Positions 17,922 to 27,578 of a stretch of DNA of 64,000 nt are shown piece by piece. The position numbers and the translations under genes were made by a program. Numbering within the stretch: the stretch's first letter is position 1; each line of letters starts with the position of its first letter. The DNA is from Nocardia macrotermitis (GTDB lineage Bacteria; Actinomycetota; Actinomycetes; Mycobacteriales; Mycobacteriaceae), in NCBI RefSeq assembly GCF_009604405.1, contig NZ_WEGK01000005.1, positions 310,001 through 374,000 of the forward strand. The letters run 5' to 3'. The notes below the pieces were generated by a model. That model saw only the letters and a program-made list of their open reading frames with translations, was not told the DNA's origin and ran no database searches.

Positions 17922-18407
17922 ATGCCTGTCATCGACGTCCAGCACGACCTGGACTCCCGCACCCTGACCATCACCGCCGAATTCGCCGCGGGCCGGGAAC
18001 GGATCTGGCAGCTCTACGCCGACCCGCGCCAGCTGGAAAAGATCTGGGGCCCACCGACCTACCCCGCCACCGTCGTCGACCACAGCCTCACCCCAGGCGG
18101 CCTGGTCACCTACTTCATGACCAGCCCCGAAGGCGAGAAATTCGCCGGATACTGGAAGGTCACCGCCGTCGACGAACCCCGCACCTTCTCCTTCGAAGAC
18201 GGATTCGCCAACCAGGACCTCACCCCGAACCCGAACATGCCCGTCGCACACAACGTCTACACGTTCACCGAACAAGACGGCCGCACCCGCGCCGAATACG
18301 TCAGCACCTACGAAACCGCCGAAGGACTCCAGAAAGTCCTGGAAATGGGCGTCATCGAAGGCTCCAGCGCCGCCATCGACCAGATCGACACCCTGCTCGC
18401 CTCCTGA
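17922..18407 (+). CDS. SRPBCC / AHSA1-type ligand-binding protein
   Basis: 161 residues with the START/Bet v1-like fold of Aha1-C-type proteins: ITAEFAAGRERIWQLYADPR, then LEKIWGPPTYPATVVDH and GEKFAGYWKVTAVDEPRTFSF (in parts: GEKFAGYWKVTAV, EPRTFSF). It probably binds a hydrophobic ligand. It lies 2 nt downstream of the ArsR repressor gene in an operon, a pairing seen widely in actinobacteria. The ligand is unknown. Confidence 0.9.
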   Translation: MPVIDVQHDLDSRTLTITAEFAAGRERIWQLYADPRQLEKIWGPPTYPATVVDHSLTPGGLVTYFMTSPEGEKFAGYWKVTAVDEPRTFSFEDGFANQDLTPNPNMPVAHNVYTFTEQDGRTRAEYVSTYETAEGLQKVLEMGVIEGSSAAIDQIDTLLAS

Positions 18408-18674
18408 GCGGGCCACGCCGTCCCAGCGCCCGAACTGCTTGTGCGAGTTCATCTTTGCGCGAACAAGGTCGGCTGGTAGTGGCTCGATGTATCGCGCGAG
18501 TATCGAACGTCGTTGTCAGGACGGACAGTCGGCGCGGTGCGCTACATTCTCGGCCGGTTCGAGCACGAACATCCTGGTCCCACATCGTGATCGGGACGGA
18601 CCCGCTCGAACCGGCCGAGGTCGATCAAGGGTGCGGCTTCGGAAACCGCATCCGAAACCTGTTGCGCTACCGGG

Positions 18675-19754
18675 CTATACGTTGAAGCGGAACTCGACGA
18701 CGTCGCCGTCTGCCATGACGTAATCCTTGCCCTCCATGCGCACCTTGCCCGCGGCCTTGGCGGCGGCCATGGATCCCGCGTCGACGAGGTCGTTGAAGGC
18801 GACGATTTCGGCCTTGATGAAGCCGCGTTCGAAGTCGGTGTGGATGACGCCGGCGGCCTTGGGGGCGGTGTCGCCCTGGTGGATCGTCCAGGCGCGGGCC
18901 TCTTTCGGGCCCGCGGTGAGGTAGGTCTGGAGGCCGAGGGTGTGGAAGCCGGCGCGGGCCAGGGCGTGCAGGCCGGGTTCGGTCTGGCCGATGGATTCCA
19001 GGAGTTCCAGGGCGGACTCGTCGTCGAGTTCGAGGAGTTCGGCTTCCACCTTGGCGTCGAGGAAGACCGAATCCGCCGGGGCGACAGTGGCTTTCAGTTC
19101 GGCTACGCGGTCGGCGTCGGTGAGGATGGACTCGTCGGCGTTGAAGACGTAGAGGAACGGCTTGGTGGTGAGCAGCGAAAGTTCTTTCAGCAGTTCGGAA
19201 TCCACCTTCGCACCCGCCGCGAACAGGGTGGTGCCCGCGTTCAGGATCTCCTGGGCGGCCTTGGCGGCGTCGGCGACCGGCTTGCGGTCCTTCTTGACCT
19301 TCGCTTCCTTCTCCAGGCGCGGGACGGCCTTCTCCAGGGTCTGCAGGTCGGCGAGGATCAGTTCGGTCTCGATCACCTCGATATCGGCGGTCGGGTCGAC
19401 CTTGCCGTCCACGTGCACCACATCGTCGTCGGCGAACACGCGCACCACCTGGCAGATGGCGTCGGCCTCGCGGATATTGGCCAGGAACTTGTTGCCCAGC
19501 CCGGCGCCCTCGGACGCGCCCTTCACGATGCCCGCGATATCCACGAACGACACCACCGCCGGGACGGTGCGCTCGGAGGTGAAGATCTCGGCGAGCTGAC
19601 CCAGCCTCGGATCCGGCAGCGGCACCACGCCGACGTTCGGCTCGATGGTGGCGAACGGATAGTTCGCGGCCAGCACGTCGTTCTTGGTCAGCGCATTGAA
19701 GAGCGTCGACTTTCCGACGTTGGGCAGGCCGACGATTCCGAGGGTGAGACTCAC
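18675..19754 (-). CDS. ychF: Ribosome-binding ATPase YchF
   Basis: 359 residues. This OBG-family P-loop ATPase associates with ribosomes. It shows the G1 motif GLPNVGKST, a switch region [19 protein letters not shown], the variant G4 loop (FNADES in place of NKxD, which explains ATP preference) and a C-terminal TGS domain ([19 protein letters not shown]). The start is GTG 19754. It stands alone between unrelated genes. Confidence 0.96.
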   Translation of the reverse strand: MSLTLGIVGLPNVGKSTLFNALTKNDVLAANYPFATIEPNVGVVPLPDPRLGQLAEIFTSERTVPAVVSFVDIAGIVKGASEGAGLGNKFLANIREADAICQVVRVFADDDVVHVDGKVDPTADIEVIETELILADLQTLEKAVPRLEKEAKVKKDRKPVADAAKAAQEILNAGTTLFAAGAKVDSELLKELSLLTTKPFLYVFNADESILTDADRVAELKATVAPADSVFLDAKVEAELLELDDESALELLESIGQTEPGLHALARAGFHTLGLQTYLTAGPKEARAWTIHQGDTAPKAAGVIHTDFERGFIKAEIVAFNDLVDAGSMAAAKAAGKVRMEGKDYVMADGDVVEFRFNV

Positions 19755-19780
19755 GAGAAGGAGAGTCTACGCGCCGCGCC

Positions 19781-20581
19781 TCAGCCCACGTAACCGACGA
19801 TGGCGTTCGCGATCACGGTGGCGATCCGCGCCCGCCCGTCGGGGGACTCCAGCGCGGCCGCGTCGCCCGGGTGATGCATATTCCCGCATTCGACCAGGGC
19901 GGTCGGGCGTTCGGACAGATTCAGGCCGGACAGGTCGTCGCGGGGGTTCAGGCCCTGTGCGCCGACGTAGGTGGAGGGCGTGAAGCCCGCCGCGCGGAAG
20001 CCGTCCCGCAGGGTGGTGGCCAGGCGGATCGACGGTTCGCCCTGGGCGGGGTTGCGCGGTGGGGCGGAATAGGCGACGTGGAAGCCGTGCGAATTCGCGC
20101 CCGGTGCGCCGTCGGCGTGGATCGAGACCACCGCCACCGCATCGCCGCGATTGCCGATGGCCGCGCGTTCGTCGACGCACGGTCCGACGCCGGCGTCGTC
20201 GGGACGGGTCATGACGACGGTGAATCCCTTGGCGGACAACGTATTTCGAACCCGTACCGCGACATCCCAGTTGAACGCGTGTTCCGGATACCCGTCCAGG
20301 GCCGCGGTGCCGGTGGTGTTGCACGCCTTCATCCCGCCCCGGCCGTCGGGGACCAGGCGGTTGATCGCGGCCGGGTGTGTGGCATTGCCGCCGTTGTGCC
20401 CCGGATCGAGCACGATCACCCGACCCGCCCCGACCGGAGCCGATACCGGTGACGCGCTGGTCACCGGCGTGGGCGCGGCCGACGTACGTGGCGGGGACAC
20501 CCCGGCGGCACCGGATCCGCACGCGGTCAGCAGTACCGCGCAGGCCGATACTGCGGTCGCACCGTAACGACGACGGTTCAT
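19781..20581 (-). CDS. Secreted N-acetylmuramoyl-L-alanine amidase (lipoprotein)
   Basis: 266 residues. The signal peptide ends in a lipobox (AVLLTACGSG), then a Thr/Ser/Pro-rich linker leads to an amidase_3 zinc hydrolase domain. Its motifs are VIVLDPGHNGGN (zinc His), ALVECGNMHHPGDAA (catalytic Glu region) and AVVSIHADGAPGANSHGFHV (split: VSIHADGAPG, NSHGFHV; zinc His). It cleaves the peptide stem from peptidoglycan, as mycobacterial Rv3717 does. The start is ATG 20581. Confidence 0.92.
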   Translation of the reverse strand: MNRRRYGATAVSACAVLLTACGSGAAGVSPPRTSAAPTPVTSASPVSAPVGAGRVIVLDPGHNGGNATHPAAINRLVPDGRGGMKACNTTGTAALDGYPEHAFNWDVAVRVRNTLSAKGFTVVMTRPDDAGVGPCVDERAAIGNRGDAVAVVSIHADGAPGANSHGFHVAYSAPPRNPAQGEPSIRLATTLRDGFRAAGFTPSTYVGAQGLNPRDDLSGLNLSERPTALVECGNMHHPGDAAALESPDGRARIATVIANAIVGYVG

Positions 20582-20652
20582 CGGCCCACCGTGCCACACC
20601 TCGTCCGCCGCCCCGAACGCCGACACCGGAATGGCTCGAATGAGCCGTGGGT

Positions 20653-20985
20653 TCAGCGCGACTCGTCCGAAGTCAGGCCCTGCACGTGGACGGCCTGCCC
20701 GTAGTACCCCGCGGGTTGCTCGGCCAACAGTTCGAGAAAACGCCTGGTCACCGCCGCGACCGGCGCGGATCGGGTGGTCGCGTCGTGCGACTCCCGATCG
20801 GTCCACAGCTCGGTCACCCAGATCGCGTCCGGGTCGTCCAGCGCGGTGTTGATGCTGTACGTGAGCAACCCGCTGTCTGCCCCGCCCGCACTGGCCGACT
20901 CCTTGATCAACGCGATCACCTCCGCCCGCCGCCCCGGCAACGCGGTCATTCGCCCGAAGACACTGAACAAATTCGGCTCGGACAC
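20653..20985 (-). CDS. Antibiotic-biosynthesis-monooxygenase-type small protein
   Basis: 110 residues with a dimeric ferredoxin-like ABM fold: FGRMTALPGRRAEVIALIKE, then LTYSINTALDDPDAIWVTEL (split: LTYSINTALDDP, AIWVTELWTDRESHDA). Such proteins act as quinone-forming monooxygenases or heme-degrading enzymes. GTG 20985 is chosen because AAAGGCGG lies about 6 nt upstream. Confidence 0.85.
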   Translation of the reverse strand: MSEPNLFSVFGRMTALPGRRAEVIALIKESASAGGADSGLLTYSINTALDDPDAIWVTELWTDRESHDATTRSAPVAAVTRRFLELLAEQPAGYYGQAVHVQGLTSDESR

Positions 20986-21911
20986 GCATCCGCCTTTCGT
21001 CGGCCCACTTCCGCCCACCATACTGATTTCTCCGGGAATGGCAGGTCGGACGAAGCTCTCGAAGTCACTGATGCGCCACGCGGCGTTGTCCGGACGATGA
21101 TTGTGCCGCCGTATCGGACGCCAACCGGGATTCCTTCGACTCTCAACTATCTATGAGATCTGTTGCGGCAGTGAGCGAGTGGAGAGTGTCACTGAGATGC
21201 GGCGTATTCGCTCTCGACTGGACGGCGATTCGAGCGGTCGGTGTTCTCGACCCCTGGCCCGTCGGATATGTCGCGGCAGAGCCGCAGCCGGGAGCATGCT
21301 GGTCCGAGATTCATTGTCCCCGCAGTAGTCGACCAGCAGATTTCGCTGGCGCTGTGGACTCGTGAGATATGTTGCGGCAGAGCAGAAGTGGTGAATTCGC
21401 TGAGAGAGCGGTGCTTCCGCGATGACCTGTTCGGGGTTTCGGTCGAGGTGATGGCGGAGGCGGTCGACCGGAGTGTTCGGGACGATGGCGGCGAATGCCC
21501 CTCGCTTGGCGTAGGGTCGGCCGCCGCCCGGATCCGGTGTCGGCAGATCACCCCCGGCAGCTTCCCGAAGATCGATACATGGACGCTGAGATGCCGCCAG
21601 CAGGGCCACCGCCAACCGCCCCGGCAGAAGGTGAACTCGGAGTGAACGACCGGTCGAATTCGCCGGGCCGTTTTGCCCGTAAAGCCGTTACACACAGGGG
21701 ATTTGCGACCCGCCGCACGACACGCGAACCGCCGCGGTGAATTTGTCCTCAGCCTGCGGTGCGGTCGGTCGATGTTCCGTTATCGTTCACTTCACTATCC
21801 GATGCTGCTGCTGGCGCGCCAGGGCTGGTTCGTCGATCCGGAGCGTGCTGGCCGGTGCGGCGGCACCTGTCCGACGCGTGCCGGAGACCGTCCCGAAAGA
21901 ATGAGGGAAAC
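20986..21911. repeat. Non-coding stretch with diverged direct repeats
   Basis: No convincing gene is seen in these ~925 bases. Two related blocks occur about 209 bp apart: 21155-21210 and 21364-21420. Both begin GAGATnTGTTGCGGCAG and continue with AGTGG and CTGAGA at matching positions. A weaker third copy of the core (GGATATGTCGCGGCAG) lies at 21264-21279. They could be a decayed repeat family or remnants of a lost gene. Their function is unknown. Confidence 0.5.
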
Positions 21912-22577
21912 GTGCCTGCACTCGTTGCTCTCACCGGTCGCCTGGTGCGACTGGAACCGCTTGCGCCACATCACGTCCTGGGCCTCGCCGCGGCGGGCAC
22001 CGGGGACCGTGACGCGTATGCGTACACGCCCGTACCGCACGGGGTCGACGAGGCCGCCGACTATGTCGCGCAGGCCGTCGCCGCCCACGCCGCCGGTACC
22101 GGTCTGGCCTTCGCCATCGTCTCGGCCAGAGATGATCGGGTGCTGGGTTCGACCAGATTCACCCGCTTCGACTACTGGCAGGGGCCGATGGTCTGGCCGA
22201 TGGTGCACGGGATCCCGGCCGGCGATCCGCTGCTGGCCACGCCCGACGCCGCCGAGATCGGCAATACCTGGCTCTCGCCGCACGCGCGTGGGGCGGGCAT
22301 CAATCTGGAATCCAAGCTGCTGATGCTGACGCACGCGTTCGAGGTGTGGCGGGTGCGGCGCATCGCGATGCGGGCCGATATGCGAAATATGCGCTCCCGC
22401 ATGGCGATCGAGCGCCTCGGCGCGACCAGCGACGGGGTCCGGCGGGCGCATTCGCGGGGCTTCGACGGCGAGGTCCGCAGTACCGCGTTCTACTCGATTC
22501 TCGACGAGGAATGGCCCGCCGTGCGCGCCACCATCGGCCGTGAACTCGACGGCGGACCGCAACTGCTCAACGCCTGA
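21912..22577 (+). CDS. GNAT-family acetyltransferase (RimJ/RimL-like)
   Basis: 221 residues with a GNAT fold: LTGRLVRLEPLAPHHVLGLA, then FAIVSARDDRVLGSTRFTRF and the acetyl-CoA loop region EIGNTWLSPHARGAGINLES. The late part AMRADMRNMRSRMAIERLGA is typical of RimJ/RimL-type enzymes that acetylate protein N-termini or small amines. GTG 21912 is chosen because the homology starts right after it and GAGGGAA precedes it. The substrate is unknown. Confidence 0.87.
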   Translation: MPALVALTGRLVRLEPLAPHHVLGLAAAGTGDRDAYAYTPVPHGVDEAADYVAQAVAAHAAGTGLAFAIVSARDDRVLGSTRFTRFDYWQGPMVWPMVHGIPAGDPLLATPDAAEIGNTWLSPHARGAGINLESKLLMLTHAFEVWRVRRIAMRADMRNMRSRMAIERLGATSDGVRRAHSRGFDGEVRSTAFYSILDEEWPAVRATIGRELDGGPQLLNA

Positions 22578-22597
22578 TCGTCGCGGCCCGGTGCGCG

Positions 22598-23572
22598 TCA
22601 TCGGGCCGTCACGAATCCCTGCGAGACCATCCAGTCGCGGGCGACCACGGCCGGTTCCCGGCCGTGCAGGTCGACCTGACCGTTGAGTTCGGTGATGGTC
22701 TCGTTGGTGAGCAGCCGGGAGATCGGCTCGAGCACCTGCGCCACCTGTGGATGCGCGTCGGCGAAGGATTTCCGCATCACCAGTGCCGCATTGTATTTCG
22801 GGAAGAAACCGAGATCGTCGTCGAGCAGACGCAGGTTCAGGGCCTTGATGCGGCCGTCGGTGGTGTCCACCGAGCCGAACTCGCAGGTGTTGTTCGCCGT
22901 CGCGGGGTAGACCAGCGCGTCCTGCATGAGCTGCTTGTGCACCTTGCCGACGTCGATACCGTATTTCGCGGCCATTCCCGGGTAACCGTCCGGGCGCACG
23001 CTGAATTCGGTGCCCAGACAGGTCGCGCCGATGCTCGCACCGGTGTTGATCAGACGCGCGTAGTCCGACAACGTCTTCGCCCCGGTTTGCTGCGCGCCCG
23101 CCTCGTTGACGACCATCGCGTAGGTGTTGTTCATCGGCGCGAGATCCGCCCACACCATGCCGTTCTTCGCCAGATCCTGATCGCGCACGGCCTGAAACTG
23201 CTTGGCGGAGTCGGGAATCGGGCCCTCGTTGCCCAGATAGTTGATCCAGCCGGTGCCGGTGTAGTCGTAGGCGATGTCGACCTGGCCGTGCAACTGGGCG
23301 TCGCGCAGGCTGTTGGATCCGGTGATGTCGGTCAGGTCGCGCACCTGCGCCCCGGCCGCGGTCAGGGCGAATTCGAGGATGTAGCCCAGGACGAGTTGTT
23401 CGGTGAAGTCCTTGGAGCCCACCGTGATCTGCACGCCCCGCAGCGCGGGGACCGGGGTGATGCTGCCCGGCCCGACCTCCAGCGGCACCGAACCACCCGA
23501 TTCCAGGCCGCAGCCGGATATCGGAAGCAGACAGAGCGCGGCCGAGAACGCCGCCAGCAGTGCACGTTTCAC
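22598..23572 (-). CDS. proX: Glycine betaine/choline-type substrate-binding lipoprotein
   Basis: 324 residues. The signal peptide carries a lipobox (LLPISGCGLE). The mature protein is an OpuAC/ProX-type binding protein: ITVGSKDFTEQLVLGYILE, then DIAYDYTGTGWINYLG and AMVVNEAGAQQTGAKTLSDY (split: AMVVNEAGAQ, KTLSDYARL). It is the last gene of a four-gene importer operon. Its GTG start overlaps the stop of the permease upstream (GTGA). The substrate class is inferred from family: glycine betaine, choline or another compatible solute. Confidence 0.9.
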   Translation of the reverse strand: MKRALLAAFSAALCLLPISGCGLESGGSVPLEVGPGSITPVPALRGVQITVGSKDFTEQLVLGYILEFALTAAGAQVRDLTDITGSNSLRDAQLHGQVDIAYDYTGTGWINYLGNEGPIPDSAKQFQAVRDQDLAKNGMVWADLAPMNNTYAMVVNEAGAQQTGAKTLSDYARLINTGASIGATCLGTEFSVRPDGYPGMAAKYGIDVGKVHKQLMQDALVYPATANNTCEFGSVDTTDGRIKALNLRLLDDDLGFFPKYNAALVMRKSFADAHPQVAQVLEPISRLLTNETITELNGQVDLHGREPAVVARDWMVSQGFVTAR

Positions 23573-24327
23573 CGCAGCCCCCGAGGTCCGAGGAATTGTT
23601 CGGCGAGCGCGCCGAGCCAGTCGACGAGCAGGGCCAGCGCGACCACGAGCAGCGCGCCGACCCAGAGCGTCACGTTGTCGCGCAACTTGTATCCGGTATC
23701 GATGAGGATGCCCAGCCCGCCCGCGCTGACCAGGAAGGACAGCGTCGCGGTACCCACGGCCAGCACCAGCGAGGTCCGCAGGCCCGCCAGGATGTACGGC
23801 ACGGCGAGCGGAAATTCGATGCGCCGCAACACCGTTGCCGCCGACATCCCCTGTCCGCGCCCGGCGTCGACCAGTGTCGGATCGACCTGCTGATAACCCA
23901 GAATCGTATTGCGCAGCACCGGCAGCAGCGAATAGAACGCGATCGGTGCGACCCCGACCCAGAACCCCGTCTTCTGGGTGAGCAGGTAGTACAGCACGAT
24001 CAACCCGATCGCCGGAGCCGCCGCGCCGACATTGGAGATACCGACGAAAATCGGTGCGAGCCTGCGATATCCGGGTCTGCTCAGCAGCGTGCCCAGCGGC
24101 ACCGCGATCACCACGACGATCACCACCACGGTGACGGTGATCAGCACGTGCTGCCACACCACGGTTCTGATGTTCGCACCCGTGATACTGGCCTGCTGCG
24201 TCGTGGTCAGCGTCCGGTGGAACGCCCAGAACAACACCCCGACCGCCAACACGATCGCCAGCAACGGCTGCACGGCCAACCGGATCAGCTCGGCCCGCCG
24301 CTCGGTACGCTGATCCACCGGACTCAT
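23569..24327 (-). CDS. proW: Compatible-solute ABC permease (OpuCB/ProW type)
   Basis: 252 residues with about six membrane segments. The permease EAA region is LVDAGRGQGMSAATVLRRIEFPLAVPYI (split: LVDAGRGQGMSAATVL, RRIEFPLAVPYI). ISNVGAAAPAIGLIVLYYLL is also typical of this subfamily. It is encoded 46 bp downstream of the ATPase gene and overlaps the binding-protein gene, so it acts with both. Confidence 0.9.
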   Translation of the reverse strand: MSPVDQRTERRAELIRLAVQPLLAIVLAVGVLFWAFHRTLTTTQQASITGANIRTVVWQHVLITVTVVVIVVVIAVPLGTLLSRPGYRRLAPIFVGISNVGAAAPAIGLIVLYYLLTQKTGFWVGVAPIAFYSLLPVLRNTILGYQQVDPTLVDAGRGQGMSAATVLRRIEFPLAVPYILAGLRTSLVLAVGTATLSFLVSAGGLGILIDTGYKLRDNVTLWVGALLVVALALLVDWLGALAEQFLGPRGLR

Positions 24328-24373
24328 CCGCGCCCCCCGCGGCTACCGGCCCGGCCCCGAATCACCCTGTCGC

Positions 24374-26050
24374 TCACGGCTTCACCTCACCACCAGGCTC
24401 GCCCGGTCCAGGCTCCGCATCGGTCGCCGCAGCACTCGAGTCGGCGGCCAGCTCGGTCGCGGTGGATTCTTCCGTTCCGGTGCCGTCCGGTGTCGCGATG
24501 TTTCCGGGCGCGCCTCGGTCCTCGGTGGGTGCGGTGTTGTCGGTGAGTTCGGTACTCGCATCAGGTGTTTCGGAGGAATCCGCACTCGTGGTCCCGGTAC
24601 TGCCCCCAGCGTCGTCAGCGCTTGCGACGGTGTCTGCTGTGGTCGTATCGGCCGATGCGTCAACGCTTTCAGCCGTGCCTTGCTGCTCGGCAGGTGCGAT
24701 GTTGTCATCGGATTCGTCACTCGCATCGGAACTTTCGGAGTTCCGTGGGTTCGTCTCAGCGGAATCTGCGATGTCGGTTCCGGTCGACTCGGCGATATCC
24801 CCAGTGGCACTGTCGGTTTCGTGCTGCTCGGAATTCGGCCAATCGGTGGTATTCGCCACGGCAGTCGAATCCGTTGTGCCGCTGGAGTGTTCGTCGCGAA
24901 TGGCAGACAGGTGGGTGACCAGGGTGTCGATGGTGATGAGTCCCGCGTAGTCGCCGCGCGGGCCGGTGACCACGGCGTGGGCGGTGCTGTCGGCGAGCAG
25001 GGTTTCCAGGGCTTCCTGGAGTGAGGCGCGTTGGCGGACCGTGCCCGCGACGGGCTGGCCCGCCTCGCGCAGCGAGGCGGCGTGTGCGAGGTGGTCGGCG
25101 GAGACCCAGCGCAGCGGGCGGCGTTGGGCGTCCAGGATCAGGCCCCATTTCCATTCGCGTTCGGCCAGGGCGGCGCGCAGGGCGTCGGGGGCGTCGGATT
25201 CGATGGCGGTGGGGCATTGGCTCAGATCGACGTCGGCGACGCGGGTGAGGGTGAGCTGTTTGAGGGCCGCGTCCGCGCCGACGAATCCGGCGACGGTGTC
25301 ATCGGCGGGTTCGGCCAGGATCGCGGCCGGGGTGTCGTATTGCAGGATGCGGGATCGATCGCCCAGCACGGCGATTCGATCACCCAGCTTGACCGCCTCG
25401 TTGAAGTCGTGGGTGACGAACACGATGGTCTTGTGCAGATCGGCCTGTAGCCGCAGCAATTCGTCCTGGAGCAGGCCGCGGGTGATCGGGTCGACCGCGC
25501 CGAACGGCTCGTCCATCAGCAGCACCGGCGGATCGGCGGCCAGCGCCCGCGCCACGCCGACGCGCTGCTGCTGCCCGCCGGAGAGTTGCCGCGGGTAGCG
25601 GCGGCGGTAGGTGCCGGGTTCGAGGCCGACCAGTTCCAGCATCTCGTCGACGCGGGCGTTGATTCGCTTGCGATCCCAGCCGAGCAGTCCGGGCACCGTC
25701 GCGATATTGCGCGCCACACTCAGATGCGGAAACAGCCCGGCCTGCTGGATCGAATAGCCGATACTGCGCCGCAGCCGGTCCGCGTTGATACCCGCGACGT
25801 CCTGACCGTCGATCGTGATGGTGCCCGAGGTCGGCTCGATCAGGCGGTTGATCATCCGCATCGTGGTGGTCTTACCGCAGCCCGACGGCCCGACGAAGAC
25901 CACGATCTCCCCGGCCGGAATGGTGATCGAGAAGTTGTCGACGGCCGGATCCCGTTGTCCCGGATAGTGTTTGGTCACCGAGTCGAGCACGATCTCGGCG
26001 CCGTGCCGCTGTTCGGCGGTCTCGGATCCGGCGGTTGCGGTGTCAGTCAC
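24374..26050 (-). CDS. proV: Compatible-solute ABC ATPase with CBS domains and a long acidic tail
   Basis: 558 residues. Walker A is GPSGCGKTTT, the Q-loop IQQAGLFPHL, the signature LSGGQQQRVGVARAL and Walker B LLMDEPFGAVDP. CBS-type repeats (~residues 250-385), as in OpuA-type ionic-strength sensors, include RPLRWVSADHLAHAASLR and AHAVVTGPRGDYAGLITIDT. Residues ~393-558 are an unusual low-complexity Ser/Thr/Asp/Glu/Ala tail of about 165 residues, far beyond the normal family length of ~380-400. The gene overlaps the upstream permease stop. Confidence 0.93.
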   Translation of the reverse strand: MTDTATAGSETAEQRHGAEIVLDSVTKHYPGQRDPAVDNFSITIPAGEIVVFVGPSGCGKTTTMRMINRLIEPTSGTITIDGQDVAGINADRLRRSIGYSIQQAGLFPHLSVARNIATVPGLLGWDRKRINARVDEMLELVGLEPGTYRRRYPRQLSGGQQQRVGVARALAADPPVLLMDEPFGAVDPITRGLLQDELLRLQADLHKTIVFVTHDFNEAVKLGDRIAVLGDRSRILQYDTPAAILAEPADDTVAGFVGADAALKQLTLTRVADVDLSQCPTAIESDAPDALRAALAEREWKWGLILDAQRRPLRWVSADHLAHAASLREAGQPVAGTVRQRASLQEALETLLADSTAHAVVTGPRGDYAGLITIDTLVTHLSAIRDEHSSGTTDSTAVANTTDWPNSEQHETDSATGDIAESTGTDIADSAETNPRNSESSDASDESDDNIAPAEQQGTAESVDASADTTTADTVASADDAGGSTGTTSADSSETPDASTELTDNTAPTEDRGAPGNIATPDGTGTEESTATELAADSSAAATDAEPGPGEPGGEVKP

Positions 26051-26801
26051 GAATTCCCCTGGGGGTGGTTAGGCGGCCGATGAGGGCGAATACGGCGTCC
26101 AGCAGCAGCGCCAGCACGATGATCAGCAGCGTGCCGCTCAACGCCATCGGTACCGCGGTCGGGCTGCCGAGGCGGGCGAGGCCGGAGAAGATGATGTTGC
26201 CCAGGCCGGGGCCCTTGGCGTAGGCGGCCATGGCCAGGATGCCCATCGACATCATGGCGCTGACCCGCATACCCGCCAGGATCGCGGGCCAGGCCAGCGG
26301 CAGTTCGATGCCGGTCAGCACCCGCAGCCGGTTCATCCCGACGCCGCGCGCGGCATCGGCCACGGCCGGATCGACCCCCGCGAGCCCGACGATCGTATTG
26401 CGCAGGATCGGCAGCAGCGCGTACAGCACCAACGCGGTGACCGTGGGCCGCACACCCAGGCCGAGTACGGGAATGAGCAGGCCGAGCAGCGCGAACGAGG
26501 GGACCGTCAGAATGATGCTGGCCGCCGCGGTGGCCAGCGCCGAACCCCAGGGACTGCGATGCACGACGATGCCGACCAGCACCGCCGCCACGGTCGCGAT
26601 CAACACCGACTGCACCACCGCGGAAACGTGCAGATACGAATCCGTCAGCAGTTGGGTGCGGTGATCGACGACGTACGTCCACAGAGTGTGCAGGATGGTT
26701 CCTTCCGGCAGCCCGACATCCGCGGCACAGTGTAGCGAGGGTTTGCCGGAGATGTGCGATTTCGGTACTTCGGCCGGACTTTTCGCGTAGTTCGCGGCCA
26801 A
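26043..26801 (-). CDS. proZ: Compatible-solute ABC permease (OpuCD/ProZ type)
   Basis: About 252 residues with five or six membrane segments. The permease loop reads VADAARGVGMNRLRVLTGIE, and AMMSMGILAMAAYAKGPGLG is a typical helix. The start is uncertain: no ATG or GTG lies near the expected N-terminus, and TTG 26801 is the longest option. A CTG after GGAAGGA near 26695 is another possibility. It is the first gene of the importer operon, and its stop overlaps the ATPase start. Confidence 0.87.
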   Translation of the reverse strand: MAANYAKSPAEVPKSHISGKPSLHCAADVGLPEGTILHTLWTYVVDHRTQLLTDSYLHVSAVVQSVLIATVAAVLVGIVVHRSPWGSALATAAASIILTVPSFALLGLLIPVLGLGVRPTVTALVLYALLPILRNTIVGLAGVDPAVADAARGVGMNRLRVLTGIELPLAWPAILAGMRVSAMMSMGILAMAAYAKGPGLGNIIFSGLARLGSPTAVPMALSGTLLIIVLALLLDAVFALIGRLTTPRGIRD

Positions 26802-27578
26802 ATATCCAGTGCGACGGTGCTTTTCCCATTTCGTGAGATGAAACTTGGCGTGACTGAGCCACTTTCGAGCATTCGGGTGTGGCGTTCGAGGGCTTTGGAC
26901 ACGCGCGGGCGCGAGGCGAGGAAAAAAATTCTCGGAACCGAGGGAACCGCGGCGCTCGTTCGAACGTCTTATCGACTATCGGTGGTTCGACTCGTCGGCG
27001 GTAGGGGGCTCGAATGTGTGAACTCGCGATGGCGTGGCGGCGGCTGCGATGGGATCGCTCACGGCGAAATGCTGCGCGCGGCCGTTGGCCGGGGCCTCAC
27101 CGATGCGCTGACGAGACTGTGATCCATGCCTCTACCAGCACATTCGGGTATCAAGAGCGCATCGGTTCCGGCCCCGGGGCGAACGCTGCTCCCACCCGTG
27201 GGAGGAATGAGTGCGATGCGGTAGAAAATTCCCGTTACGCCAGGGCCGATCGGGCGGGTAAGGTCGGTCTCGGTCATTCGGGAAATACCGCCCGTGGCGT
27301 GCGAGTATTTCCGACCGTCGGGGGAAGCGCACCACGCGCCGAGCCCTACCATGGACCCGGCGGTGCCCGGCAGCACCGTCGACGCGGTCCCTGTCCTGCT
27401 GCCCCCTCATCGGCAGGACAGGGACTTGCACACCGGGGGCCGCTCATCTTCTCGCTGATCATGGTGTGTGTTGTGTCATGGCGTCGTATTCGCGTGGCGG
27501 AGCCGGGGATCGGTACGCTCGTGCATGGGATTGGGATCGGCAGGCGCACCATCCGGCACAGCGAGGTTTCGGTAACTC
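26802..27578. other. Long intergenic region with one strong hairpin
   Basis: About 777 bases separate the divergent transporter operon and the 27579 gene; no convincing gene is seen. GTCCCTGTCCTGC (27387-27399) pairs perfectly with GCAGGACAGGGAC (27413-27425) across a 13-nt loop. No T-run follows, so it may be a regulatory hairpin or operator rather than a classical terminator. The rest holds no recognised signal. Confidence 0.5.

Noticed and set aside
27387..27425. 13-bp perfect hairpin considered as a terminator
   Set aside because: No gene ends upstream on either strand and no T-run follows; it is kept only as a hairpin of unknown function.
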